This document shows positions 11,201 to 22,033 of a stretch of DNA of 64,000 bases, in pieces. Origin of the DNA: Morella rubra (lineage: Eukaryota; Streptophyta; Magnoliopsida; Fagales; Myricaceae). The first letter of the stretch is position 1. Each line of letters begins with the position of its first letter. Below the pieces are notes generated by a model. That model saw nothing but the letters and a program-made list of their open reading frames with translations. It was not told the DNA's origin and searched no databases. The stretch lies in the NCBI GenBank assembly GCA_003952965.2, contig CM025854.1, positions 12,816,058 through 12,880,057 of the forward strand, written 5' to 3'. Made by a program: the position numbers and the translations under genes.

Positions 11201-11906
11201 AGATGAATTCCTTAGGACTCATCCTATAGGTTGCTTTGTTTGGAATGATGGAACCCGATATAAGATCAATGCAATGTTGAATGTCTCTCGTAGGAGGGAG
11301 ACCATAGGAATTTCTTTCGGGAATGACATCATGGAACTCTTCAAGAAGAGATTGCATAATAAGAGGTGGTTCATTCACTTCTTCATTTTCTTCCATCACC
11401 ACAAGAGCACAAACTTCGTTAAACACACCAATTCTTTTCAACATCACATATAGAGAGTAAATTATTTCCCTCTCCTTTATAAGGTTTGGGAGATCTCTCC
11501 AAACCAAAGGACCCAAAATGATCCTTACTCCATCTTTGACAAACTCATAAGTATTCTTGAAACCGTCATGAATAGATTTCTTATCATATTGCCATGGTCT
11601 ATCGAGAAGTAAATGGCAAGCATCCATAGGCACAACATCACATAATACTTCATCTTTGTAATTCTTGCCAATAGAAAATTGAACAAGAGTGCGTTGGTTT
11701 ACCTTCACCTCGTTTCCTTTTCGAAACCACGTAAGCTTATAAGGTTGAGGATGAGGTTGTGACTTCAGTGTCAGCTTCTTCACCATGTTTTCAGCCACCA
11801 CGTTCTCACAACTTCCATCATCAATGATAATATCACAAACTTTGTCATGGGAAGTGCATCTTGTTTGAAAGATGTTTGTCCGCAAGCCATTCATCACAAT
11901 CTTCAT
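11163..11906 (-). pseudogene. Gypsy protease and truncated start of reverse transcriptase
   Basis: The aspartic-protease-like segment carries CDIIIDDGSCENVVAENMV, with Asp-Asp-Gly in place of the usual DTG/DSG, and ILGPLVW later. It passes into the N-terminal stretch of reverse transcriptase (EFHDVIPERNSYGLPPTRDI, then [12 protein letters not shown]). Directly after YRMSPKE the sequence jumps to [13 protein letters not shown], which belongs to RNase H. The palm with the catalytic YxDD box is therefore deleted in frame near 11200. This is a clean internal deletion, so the copy cannot copy itself. Confidence 0.82.
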
Positions 11907-13062
11907 AGACTGAACTCAAACTTCTTTCGAACAACAAGTGATTCTCTAATGTCGGCATAAGTGACATCTTCGTCTTCCTTGTTTTCTGCATCTTCCTCAT
12001 TGGTTCTTCTTCATCGCCCTCGTCCATCCATTCTTCTTCAATAAGAGTCACCACTTTGCGGTTTGGACAATCAGAGGCAATATGACCAAATCCTTGGCAT
12101 TTGAAGCACTTACAAGAATTAGGATTTTGGCGAATTGAATTCGGTCCTCCTTCATTCTTCGGGAGTTGAGGAGTCGCTTTGTTTGCTGCAAACTTTGGTG
12201 TTGAAACTTTAGGAACTAAAGAGCTCCCTCGGTTGTAATGACCTTCCTTTGCTCCAAATCGTGGTCTACTTCCATGAGCCTCCTTTTGTTGCTTTTCCAC
12301 CTTTATTGCTAGCTTCACAACATCATTGTAAGTCCAATACGGTTGTAATTGGACAATATTGCCAATCTCCCCCCTTAGCCCACCAAGATAGCAAGCGATA
12401 GTTTGCTCTTCCGGTTCCGCCACATCACACTTCATTATGAGATGATCGAACTCACAGTATATTCTTCCACCGAAAGATCCTTTTGCTTGAAATTGTGGAA
12501 CTTAAGAAAAATATCTTGTCGGTAATTATCCGGCAAAAATTTTTGCTTAAGAACTTTTCTCATCTTTTCCCATGTAGCAATACGACTTCTTCCTTCTCGA
12601 GCACACTGCTTCTTTAGATTCTCCCACCATAGAGAAGCATATTTCTTCAATCTCAATGCAACAAGCTTCACCTTTCTCTCTTCCGGTACCTCCTTATAAT
12701 CAAAGATCCTCTCCACCAAATGTAACCAATCAAGAAACTTGTCCGGCTGCATCCTTCCTTCAAACTCGGGGATATCAACTCTCACATCAAGTTGATCTCG
12801 TTGAACTTCATTGTTTCTTTGATTACGGCGACGATGATGATGAACATGTTCCACTGATGATGCTTCACTTCGTTCACGATAGAAAGGATTCTCATTCTCA
12901 TGATGAGAAGATTCACCATCTGAAAAAAGGCTCATAATGCTCAAGACGTTGCTGAAGTTGTTGTAATTGTCTTCGTAGATCTGCAACTTCAACTTCATGG
13001 AGATCTCTTTCACGAGCTGGAGGAGAGTCAACATTTGGCCCACGACGACGACGACCTGCCAT
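11906..13062 (-). pseudogene. Gag polyprotein region of the gypsy element
   Basis: The natural start is the ATG at 13062 (MAGRRRRGPNVDSPP), a typical gag opening. That frame breaks near 12930 and the protein continues in another frame with SDGESSHHENENPF. Next is the retrotransposon gag core (IPEFEGRMQPDKFLDWLHLV, LRLKKYASLWWENL, KFLPDNYRQDIF) and, after a second frame change near 12440, the C-terminal part with a CCHC zinc knuckle CFKCQGFGHIASDC that binds RNA in the particle. An acidic linker leads into the protease. At least two frame breaks stop it being made as one protein. Confidence 0.85.
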
Positions 13063-13073
13063 GACAACCAAAA

Positions 13074-13085
13074 GCTCTGATACCA
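13074..13085 (-). other. Primer binding site (tRNA-Met initiator type)
   Basis: The minus strand reads TGGTATCAGAGC, the standard plant retrotransposon primer site pairing with the 3' end of initiator tRNA-Met, starting two bases inside the 5' LTR. Confidence 0.88.
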
Positions 13086-13087
13086 CT

Positions 13088-13853
13088 TGATACCGGGATT
13101 AACGGGGAAAGCGCGGGATACCTCAGAACACCTCGGAAATAGTAATGGGGACCTTGATAACCAAGGAAGATAGACACCTCAGATAGTAATGAGACCTGGG
13201 ATAATATATGGGTATCTCGGGATGTTTGTGGGAACGTCGGGAAAACACTCAGAAACACACTAACTCACACACTTGGATAGATAAGCTCACCACCCAAGTA
13301 GAACACAAAGGGATACAGAAATCACCACCCAATGTAATCCAACACGGGATACAGAGCAAGAACTCGCCACCTATCGGAATCCACCGAAGGATAAGAGTTG
13401 TTAGAAGAAATCTTCTTCAAAGTAGCCTAAGGCTCAATTGTATAAACACTCAAAAATCTCTGTTTTTTTTTCCACTACTAGAGGGGTTTAAATAGTAAAG
13501 CTTGGAACACCCTCCAAGCATGAGTAAATGAAAATACATCTTCCAAAATATTAATTGAGACATAAAAGACTCTTAGGGAAATGAAAATACATTTGAAAAT
13601 CCAAAAGAACAAGCTAAAAATAGCAAACTCGTCCAAATTCACTAGACCTCGGAATTAAGCTGCCAGCCTGACCTCCTTGGAGTAATTTAACATAACTTCG
13701 TCTAGAAAACTCCAAATTGTACGCCGTTTGATGCGTTGGAAACTAGACTCGTAGAGCTTTCCAATCAAGCCATAGCTCGAACATAAACCCTTCGTAAATC
13801 ATTCCAGACTTTAATTTCAATCTCGACCTTTTGGGCTGACCACACCTGTGTCA
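13088..13853 (-). repeat. 5' LTR of the gypsy element (766 bp)
   Basis: It begins TGATACCGGG and ends CTGTGTCA. It is shorter than its partner through several small deletions, for example around 13110-13150. It lies next to the primer binding site, which identifies it as the 5' LTR of a minus-strand element. Confidence 0.9.
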
Positions 13854-14227
13854 GCAAAGTGACGACTTATTTTCATCCCTAAAGATCATTGGAGACGAAA
13901 TTTTGACCTTTGGAGTCAAAAATCTTCGCCCCAAAAGGTCAAAAATTGTCTAGTGACTATTTCCCAATATCTAAGCGAGAGCATGGCATGGAGGCACGAT
14001 AATTCTCTCTCTGAAACACTTTCGCAGTACTTCGTATCTTCAAAACCCAGCACTACGTGTGGTTCATGCTAGCTCCATCACTCTGCAACTTGTTGTTCAT
14101 ATAAAACCTTCACTCCAACAAACTTTCATCCAAGACACGTTTTTACATGACTCAACAGTATTACAATTGTTGAATAATTCTTTGACACGGAATTTGCTGC
14201 CAACACTAAACACTATGAACGTACACT

Positions 14228-14415
14228 TTAAAACAAATAGGTTGGGATTCTCAGCATTTACTTCACCTAATTGTTGTTGCAACAACAATCCACCATTTCG
14301 TTTGAAGAACTTATTTATGTGTTTCATGATCATCTTTCTTTTCTAGATCTTTGCCTCTTTGTAATACACCATCCACCAATAAATAGAATCAGTACCCCAA
14401 TGTCTGTGCTAACAC
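14228..14415 (-). pseudogene. Second WAK relic: start of kinase exon only
   Basis: The minus strand has the same acceptor and exon start as WAK exon 3 (acceptor AG at 14416-14417). The juxtamembrane words [14 protein letters not shown], then VNAENPNLF, match residues just before the kinase in the copy at 1090-2249. Homology stops at 14228, before the kinase proper. Small indels break the frame before the juxtamembrane part. Ectodomain and kinase are missing, so this is a truncated remnant of a duplicated WAK unit. Confidence 0.82.
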
Positions 14416-16185
14416 CTGCTTAAATAATTGAAATTATAAAAGATTACTCCTTGCAGCTGTAATGAACTTGAAGCAAACAATTTTTTACACATATTTATTA
14501 AAACGACGGGAGACGAATATAAACTAACCACCTGGATTTGATCAATGGTTGAAAAAATTGTCAACCATATGATTTATATAGGTAGCATATAAAGCATATG
14601 ATGTAAATTAGAAACATAAATAATTTGTAATTTAGGTATTCTTATTGGGATCCTCCCTTCTATTATTACTTGGGAGCTTTGGTGTTGACGCTATCTGGTT
14701 AGGATGGAGGGTGAGACATTCGATGTTGTAGCTGTTATCCATATGATTCAGATAGCATTACTGATATTTCTCAACAACTGAATTCGGTTTCTTATATATC
14801 AAGAATATATTGACTAGAGAACTCTCCAAAATCTCAATATTCTTATTTCCGTTCCGAAAAAGTTTTTGCCTAGGGTTGTTTCCTGTATTAAACCTGGGAA
14901 TAATTTTTAAAAACTCAATTCATGAGACGATTAGATATATATAAGTACTGGACGCCAAATATGCAAGCAAATCTTCTTTTGCTTGATGGAAACATGTTAA
15001 AAGTTCTTCAAAGTAGCATGGCATGGTAGCTATAGGCGGCGCAATCCAAGTTCGTCTGTCAGGACTTTAGTTGGTGAAAAAAAAAACATATATCGTGCAA
15101 TGCACGGTTGCTAATGAAAGTGGCCTGAATGTACCATTATTATCAGCCAGAACTCATCTATGGAAGAAGTTGTTGCTTTTGTAAAGATTGTAAGCGATTG
15201 GGCAACATCCAAAAGAAGAAAGATATTTATCCGAGCGGTCAATCATGTGTCGTACTACGTATGACCTTAATTAGCAGCTTAAAAACGATGGAGGTGGAAC
15301 CAGACTAAAGCAAGTCTCTTCATATTGGTGTTAGACTTAGACAGAGTGTAATATCCTGAACTAAATAATGGACTTGCAATTTTTTAGTTTTTATAGATTA
15401 AAAAAAAAAAAAATTTTGAGTTGAGCTAGACCTTGTGACTTTTACGTGTAATCGATATTTATCAATAATCTGAAATATATCACGTATTGGATTGGAAATA
15501 CTTGTATTTTAATATCTTCATTACGTATTATATATAATTGTGAGCACCTTTAGTACTTCCGGTGGCGGTGGAAATGAGTTTGCAGCTCCATATATACCGT
15601 AGGTTAAACTCAAAGTACTCTGGTTATATATACGAGTTACCTACAGGGTTAACGTACTCAAGCACGGTATCATAGCTTATGTGAGGTCTCCACAGGAGAA
15701 ACTCGAAACAATGCAACCATGTTGACTATAGAAAAGCCTAGGAGTTGGGTTTTGTGGACGGTTTTGCAATGATTTTCTTGCCCACAATTAGTCTTAAATT
15801 GCCTATATATGGTGACGTTTCTGGTTTTGATTATTGCGAATTAATGATTCTATGATTCTACTACTATTCAATAGAAGTTACATTATAAAATGGCTCGACC
15901 TCATACTGGGATTAACCATCTCTACTTACTATGCTTGGATCCATTTCAGCATGTAGCAGTGTAATGGACTTTTATTTATATGTAGTATGTATGGACCCTT
16001 TTGACTTGTCTACTTTTCAAAATTAGATAATACCTCATATTTTTCCTTTTAAATCAAAATGAAAAAAGTTAAGTGCATTTTTCTGCCTTTGAACCATATA
16101 GGGTCATTAACACTTTGCGTCTTAAAGTACTAGTTTTTATACGTTTCAACATCAAAATACTAAAAGCTAATACATTGCACCATCT
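14416..16185. other. Intergenic with WAK intron/flank remnants; no gene seen
   Basis: The first few hundred bases resemble the intron upstream of the kinase exon, and about 14930-15240 repeats the 6150-6440 segment near the first WAK. No coding frame is supported. The last 110 bases before 16186 resemble the 'column of TTTGCACC' words seen in the hairpin MITE, so the CACTA element may have inserted into another MITE remnant. Confidence 0.45.
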
Positions 16186-17231
16186 CACTACAAAAAAAAG
16201 GACCTTTAGCTGCGGTCACAAAAATTGTCGCTAAAGGGTCTCTTGAGCGGCGTTTTCCGAAAACAGCGCTAGAAAATACCTATAGCGGCGGTCGATGACT
16301 ATTGCTACATACAGCCTCTAGCAGCGTTTTTTAAAAAACCCTGCTAAAGATATGACCTATAGTAGCGGTCATCGTGACTGCCGCTATAGGTCTAATTTAT
16401 AGCAGCTTTTTTTAAAAAACGCTGCTACAAATCTAACTTTTAGTAGCGTTTTTTGGAAAACGGCAGTAAAAGTTTTACCTATAGCAGCGTTTGTCAGAAA
16501 ATGCCTCTAAAGGTCTATTTTTTAGCCGCTTTTTTTAAAAACTCTGTGGTCTACAGCGGCGGTCACTGTGACTGCACCATATGTATAATCTCTAACAACA
16601 TTTGTGTGCAAATGCTGCTAGAAATATGGTATCTACAGCGGCGGTCACAACAACCGCCGCTGTAGATCGCAACTTTTGCAGCTGCTATAGGTATAAGTGA
16701 AAAAAAATTCTATTTATTAATTAGTAAGTTATTTAATGTTAATAATTATTTTATATATTATTATATTCCTTTTAATATATAATTTTATTTTGTCATCTAT
16801 TTGAAAATTTTTATTTTAGAGTACCTACTTAATAAAATTGAATTATAAGGAATGTTGTGAAAATTGAAGTTGTTATATATATAGTCTTAGAGGCTATGAT
16901 TTAGTCATTAAGTAGGTACATATATATAAAGTACTTAGGTTAATTAGCACATATCAATTATATAATATACATATACTTTTAAATTATAAGTAGTATATAT
17001 TATCACTCCCAACCTATTTTAATTAAGATTATTATATTAATTATAAAAAAGAGTGTAAAGAATATACATAGCTATGTATTTAATACTAAGTATAAATTTA
17101 TAATTACTATTACAATTTAGAACTGATTTTAATTTAGTAAAAACACATAACAACAAAATATAACTTATTATTAAAAAATTAGAAAAAAAATTAGAAAAAA
17201 AAAAAAAAAAAAAAGCTTTGAATTAAACTGT

Positions 17232-17620
17232 TGCGGTGAACTCCCCCCCTTTCTCTCAAAAACGGTGACGTTCTCTCAACCCCCTTTCCCTTCTAAAAAC
17301 AGCACCAGCTCCCCCTCTCCCGAACAACCCCTTTCCCCCTTTCACGATCTATCTCCCGGACAGCCCTAGCTCCCTTCTCCCAAACAGCCCCTTTCCCCCT
17401 TTCCCGTATGTCTCTCACTCTACCTCTTACCCTCTCGGTTTCTCTCACTCTATCTCTTAATCCTCTCGCCCTCTCTCGCCACCTCATTCTTTCTTGAGGC
17501 ACGTCGTGAGTCGTCTCCAAACAGCACTAGGAGAGGTAATTTCCCATCTCTCTTCCTTTTCTCTTTCGTTTTCAAATTTTTGTTGCAATGCATGTGGCTT
17601 GAGAAGATCATTCCATGACA
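17232..17620 (+). promoter_or_regulatory. Pyrimidine-rich leader or promoter region of the CACTA gene
   Basis: A strongly C/T-rich stretch (CCCCCTTTCTCTC words repeated) follows a poly-A tract at 17184-17215 and precedes the first possible exon of the CACTA gene. Such leaders are common at plant gene starts. The open frames crossing it on either strand are low-complexity and not believable proteins. Confidence 0.4.
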
Positions 17621-18807
17621 ATTGAGATGTACCGCTGCTACAAAGGAAGAGAAGTTCTATAACCAGGTAATTTCGACTTCAACTATGATAAATCTTGAAT
17701 GGTTAGGGCTTGTTTGCGAATTGGCTTCAGCTGGTCTTGTCTTCGGTTTTCTTTTCATTTGTTTGAAAGATTTGAAGAGCAAACAGAAAAAAGGGGAAAT
17801 TCTGCGTAGATGCGTTAGTTCTGTCGTCTTTTTATTGGCCCTGAAAATGTGTTTAGGAGTTGGCCCTGAAAACAATTTTTTTTCTTGCTTCCATCGTTTA
17901 TCAAAACAGTGTCCCTTATTTTTCAATCTCTGGAGTCAATTTCTTTGGGGCAGATTACTTTTCCAAGGTACGTAATGAAGTTGTTTTCCTTTTTTTGCAG
18001 GGAGAAAAAAGCTTGAAGTTTTTTCAATTTCAATTCTGTAGTTACTAGATAGCACATGAAAGTCTCAAACTTGATATTCAAGTTATTTCTCGAATATCAA
18101 TTACTATTATTATTGTTTGTTGGTTTTTGTTGGAGATTGGAGTTTGTGATTTTTGTTGGAAGGCGGAGGGCAGGGCTAACTATTATTTGTTGTTGGTTCT
18201 TTGGTTTTATTGGAGATTGGAAGGGTAACTATTATCTATTATTGATTCTGTGATTTTTATTGATTGGAGGACAATATGTTGTTGTTTAATGTTTGATGTT
18301 TATTTGTTGATTATATTTATCTATATTTTTATTTAACTTTCAAGATCACTTCCTGGTGGATACCTCTACACTGACGTTGGAGGTCTAACCTGAGGTGAAA
18401 CGAAGCCAGTCCTCTTTACGGAGGGATCTCTAAGTTGAATAGTGATTATTTAATGGATAGTTTTATTGGTTAATGTTTGTTTGTTGATTTATGTGAAAAT
18501 GAGCCTTATAATTTCAACATTGAGCAAGTCCCTGAGAATGTACAAGATGATTGACGTGGTTTAGAAATGATGTGGAAGGAACAACACTAGATATATCTCA
18601 GGACTTTCGTATGGTATGTCAATTATCTCTATGTTTAATTCATTTCTTTTAGACATGCATTATAATCTGGTTGGAATTTAGTTTTATTGATGTTGTTTTG
18701 TTTAAGAATATGTCGTGCATGAATATTTCTTTAGGGAAATTACTAGGATATTGTTATGGTTAATTGATTCTCGAATATCAATTACTACAGTTTCTTGTGT
18801 AGGTACA

Positions 18808-20841
18808 ATGACGAGGAAGAGGTTTAGGACTATATCCTCTTCATCACAACAAGCTACGCCGTCATCACAGCAAGCTACGTCGTCATCACTACAACCTACA
18901 CCATCATCACAACAACCTAGGCCACCATCACAGCAACCTACGCCATCATCACAGCAACCTATGCTTCCTTCACATCAAGCTACCGTACTATCGTTCGAAG
19001 ATGATGAACCATCGAACAATGATGAAACACTTGGTTTGTTAATAACCAAAATAGTGATAATTTTAGTTATTTGTTAGTGAATTTAATTTCACATTTTACA
19101 TGTGCAGATGATACTCAAGTTCGTAAAGCGCGTGGTGAGACGCGCATGACTGACGTGTGGAATCTAAAAGGGGTGAATGGATTCCAACGCATTTTAATGA
19201 CAATGGGCAGCCTCTAGGTGATTAAGGAGGCATTTTTAACAAATTCACGGGTTGCGTTGCCCGTGTTCCTAATCAAATCCCCCTAGATGCGTGGATTGGC
19301 GTAGAGTCCCTACGGCAATAAAGGAGGATTGTTGGAGTATTATGACGATATACCTAATTTTATTCACAGTACTTGAAATTCAATTATATAAGTTTAATAC
19401 TTGACGTACCTAACTCTTGGAGTATATTTTGCAGAGGCGCTTTACAATCCCCGAGCTTCCATTGGGGGATACAGTGAAGTGTTGGTTCATCAAAGATTTG
19501 GGAGAAAAATGGAGGAACTACAAATGTATTTTGAAGCACAAATTTTTCAATGAGGCCTTTACGCCTCAATATGTCAAAAGTAAAGCTCCAACAAAAGTTA
19601 CTTTGGAGCAATTTTGCAACTTAGTCGATTTTTGGTATTCTGATGCAGGACGGGTATGACATTATTTCTTTGTATTATGGATTTCATGAATATAGCTTAT
19701 TATTAATTTCTAATGTCTTGGTGTTAATGTAGCGTCGAAGTGAAGCTGGGAAACAAAGTAGATCACTCCAGACGTCGGTCCACGCTGCAGGATCTAAGAG
19801 CACGTCATGCTCACGAGTTGGTACGTAGTACTTAATTAGTTTGTTTATTGGTATAATATTTATTATTAGGATTTTTATAAGTAATTTACAATTTTATCAT
19901 TCTATATGGTGTTTGTGATGTAGGAAAAAGAGAAACAAGTTCCAATTGATCGAGCAGAGTTATATAAAGCTGTCCATTCACGTTCTGACGGGTCTCCAAT
20001 GAATCCGGATGTAGCAGAGAAAATAGTATGTCACTATTACATCAATTTTGATTTGAATTATTTTAATTTTAATTCATAATTTAATTGTATGTTCTATTCT
20101 TTCAAAGGCGAATGGAGGAGATTGAATGAATGATCAGCAAGTTCACAAACTTTGAGCCAATCCAAATGGGTGGCAACATCAGTTGGTCACCATCTGACCG
20201 ATATGCACAAGTTATTGGTCCAGAACGACATTGTCGCATTCGCGGCGTTGGACTAGGACCAACTCCTTCATCCCATCCTACCAACCCGAACATAATATCC
20301 ACTCAGCCTGAATCTTCTAATAACGCGGAAATGATAGAGATGCAAGATCAAATGAAGATGATGCAGTCTACAATTTCATCGCTTTAATGTACAATCAAAA
20401 TGATGGCTGAAGTCAGGGTAAAAATTTTAGTTACTTACCCTCACATAATCACTATTGATTCTATTTATGTATTTTCCTAATTAATTGTTTGTTTAACTTT
20501 TGTAGAACCAACTTCAAAACCAAAATGTTGCAAATCCCAATCCCGACCAAGTTCCACCAACATTTCCGATCTCATCTCATGCAAGCCGAAAAACATCTCA
20601 CGGTAAGATAATAACATAAACAAAGACTACCATTAATTTGATTTTAAGTGTGTACTAAGCTCTTGTATTTGTATTTATTTATTTTTATCTTTGTTCATGT
20701 CATTACTATTTGTTAATTTTTCAATGTTGCAATAGAAGACAATGTCGATGGTGAGGATAATGGTGTTGGTGGTAGTGCAGATGGTGCAGATAGTGCTGGA
20801 GCAAGATGGTGCTGGTGCAGGTGCTGAACCTTATAAAAACT
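18808..20841 (+). pseudogene. TNP1-like gene (Transposase_24 / Ptta-En-Spm family) of the CACTA element
   Basis: In CACTA elements this protein binds subterminal repeats and assists TNP2. I place exons at 18808-19035, 19108-about 19315, 19435-19653, 19733-19820, 19924-20025, 20108-20417, 20506-about 20601 and 20736-20841, all with GT/AG introns. Exon 1 has a run of seven-residue Ser/Gln/Pro repeats (TPSSQQA type). Exon 2 carries RMTDVWNLK, which breaks frame after about 12 codons and reads on as HFNDNGQPLG with an in-frame stop. Later exons carry GEKWRNYKCILKHKF, then EKEKQVPIDRAELYKAVHS and VIGPERHCRIRGVGLGPTP, all family signatures. The frame break near 19170 and stops (for example about 20118 and 20386) make this copy defective. 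The family call is strong; exact exon ends are inferred. Confidence 0.8.
18838..18985 (+). repeat. 21-bp minisatellite coding Ser/Gln/Pro heptads
   Basis: About seven units built on CATCATCACARCAACCTA-type words encode (T/P)PSSQQ(A/P) heptads near the N-terminus of the TNP1-like protein. Codons vary but the seven-residue spacing is kept, so this part was drawn out by slippage or unequal pairing within a coding frame. Confidence 0.7.
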
Positions 20842-21599
20842 AAGTTATAGTTATTTGTTGTTAAATGTCATTACTTATTAGTTTTTAGACTTATGAGAAA
20901 CTGTCATTACTTATTTGTTGTTATTACTTATTACTTGTTTGATGCAAAACTTGTAAGACGTGGTTATTTAGTCAATGATGAAATATATTTTGTTTGATTA
21001 CACTTTTCTATTTTTGCATCAATCAATCAAAATCTATTAAATTCGGATTACAGGAAAATATAGAAAAAAATGCAGGTTTTTACATGTATTTATTGCACTG
21101 TTTATAAAACTGATATAGTGCTGTTTAAAACGCTAGAAAAAAAATAATTTAAAAAAAAAACTATTGGAAAAGACCTTTAGCGGCGGTCACAAAACTGTTG
21201 CTATAGATTTTTAACGCAGATCACAATCGACCTATAGCGGCATTTGAAGAAACGCTGCCACAACATTTTGGGTCTATAGCGGCGATCACAAAACCGCTGC
21301 TATAGATTTTTAATGCAGATCACAAGCGACCTATAGCGGTGTTTCAAGAAACGCTGCCATAACATTTCGGGTCTGTAGCAACGGTCACAAACGCCGCTAA
21401 AAGACCGCTGCTATATACTGACTCTTCACCAGCGGTCGCTAAAACCGCCGCTATAATCTATTACGACAGACCTATAGCGGCGGTCGTGACTGCCGCTAAA
21501 AGACCGCTGCTAAAACCTTTAGTAGCGGTTTTTTGACCTTTAGCAACAGTTTTTGACTGCCGCTAAAGGCCTATTTTTTTGTAGTGTCTGTATATGATT

Positions 21600-21795
21600 T
21601 TCATTAAGGCTCTGTTTGTTTTAACGTAAAGTACTTTTTTTTTTATAATGTAGTTTCAAATGAATTATGTTTCAGTAAAGTGTTTTAATTTCATGTGTTT
21701 GGTAGTTACATCAAATATATTTTTTGAAAGTATTTTTCAATGTTTAGACACAAGTTGTATTTTTCATAATTTTATATGATTAATAAACTAATTTT
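21600..21795. mobile_element. Possible hAT-like MITE remnant
   Basis: The words GGCTCTGTTTGTTTTAACGT at 21606 and the AT-rich run after them resemble one end of a widespread plant hAT MITE type. I cannot find a matching inverted end or target duplication, so this is a weak call. Confidence 0.3.
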
Positions 21796-21891
21796 TAACA
21801 TCAATTTGAAATAAAATAAAATTCTTTTTTGAGTGAGTAAGAAAGGCAACCAACCATGATAGAGATGCGACAAGTGAGAGCCTTTATGAGA

Positions 21892-21920
21892 GTGTGTGTG
21901 TGTGTGAGAGAGAGAGAGAG
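21892..21920. repeat. (GT)n(GA)n microsatellite
   Basis: Eight GT units run directly into about seven GA units, a simple compound microsatellite. Confidence 0.9.
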
Positions 21921-22033
21921 ATGTCGAGTGAGATTCGAATGAGAGAGGGATTGCCGAGTATCAAGCGAGAGACTGGGGAGGGTTTTCCAAATTGGGTTCG
22001 GGATCAGATTGGAGGAGTTTGCAACCAGACCCC

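Larger units (their letters stand above)
8964..13853 (-). mobile_element. Ty3/gypsy LTR retrotransposon, complete ends, defective coding
   Basis: Two similar LTRs (8964-9767 and 13088-13853) both run TGATACC...TGTGTCA. The element is flanked by a perfect 5-bp target duplication GCAAA (8959-8963 and 13854-13858). The coding strand is minus, so the right LTR is the 5' LTR. Two bases inside it is a primer binding site complementary to initiator tRNA-Met (13074-13085). Gag, a zinc knuckle, protease, RNase H and integrase segments follow in gypsy order, but the catalytic part of reverse transcriptase is deleted. The LTRs differ by several substitutions and indels, so the insertion is not very recent. 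It sits inside the right subterminal region of the CACTA element. Confidence 0.93.
6640..13955. mobile_element. CACTA-ended transposon, split by a gypsy retrotransposon
   Basis: The left end is CACTATTTTTGGCCTTTAGG and the right end, read from the other strand, is CACTAGACAATTTTTGACC. Both ends continue into the same TTTTTGRCCTTTNGGGRCG pattern and into subterminal words of the type 'gagacgaaatttt/aaaattatgttcgtcc', as expected for CACTA elements, whose transposase binds subterminal repeats. Removing the nested gypsy element (8964-13853 plus one copy of its 5-bp duplication) leaves about 2.4 kb. It encodes only a fragment of a plant transposon protein, so it is non-autonomous. The 3-bp flanks (CTA left, ACT right) do not match, so the target duplication is lost or an end is slightly misplaced. 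Confidence 0.68.
16186..21586 (+). mobile_element. CACTA (En/Spm-like) transposon, complete ends, 5.4 kb, non-autonomous
   Basis: Termini are CACTACAAAAAAAAGG on the left and TTTTTTTGTAGTG on the right, flanked by a perfect 3-bp duplication TCT (16183-16185 and 21587-21589), the size expected for CACTA elements. Both subterminal regions (16200-16690 and 21170-21570) are filled with direct and inverted copies of words such as AGCGGCGGTC, CCGCTATAGG and ACCTATAGCGGC, which are the usual binding sites of the TNP1/TNPA protein. The interior holds a TNP1-like gene (18808-20841) but no TNP2/Transposase_21 gene, so movement would need help from another element. Confidence 0.95.

Noticed and set aside
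10092..11453. Plus-strand open frames across the gypsy pol
   Set aside because: Shadows of the minus-strand RNase H, integrase and protease frames.
12937..13067. Frame beginning MSWQVVVVV as the gag start
   Set aside because: It is the wrong frame over repeated codons. The ATG at 13062 gives a typical gag start (MAGRRRRG), and the true gag frame joins after a frame change near 12930.
6637..13958. 3-bp target duplication for the CACTA element at 6640-13955
   Set aside because: CTA on the left and ACT on the right do not match, so I do not claim one.
17293..17520. Arg/Glu-rich open frame on the minus strand
   Set aside because: It is the translation of a pyrimidine-rich leader (CTCTCT words) and is low-complexity.
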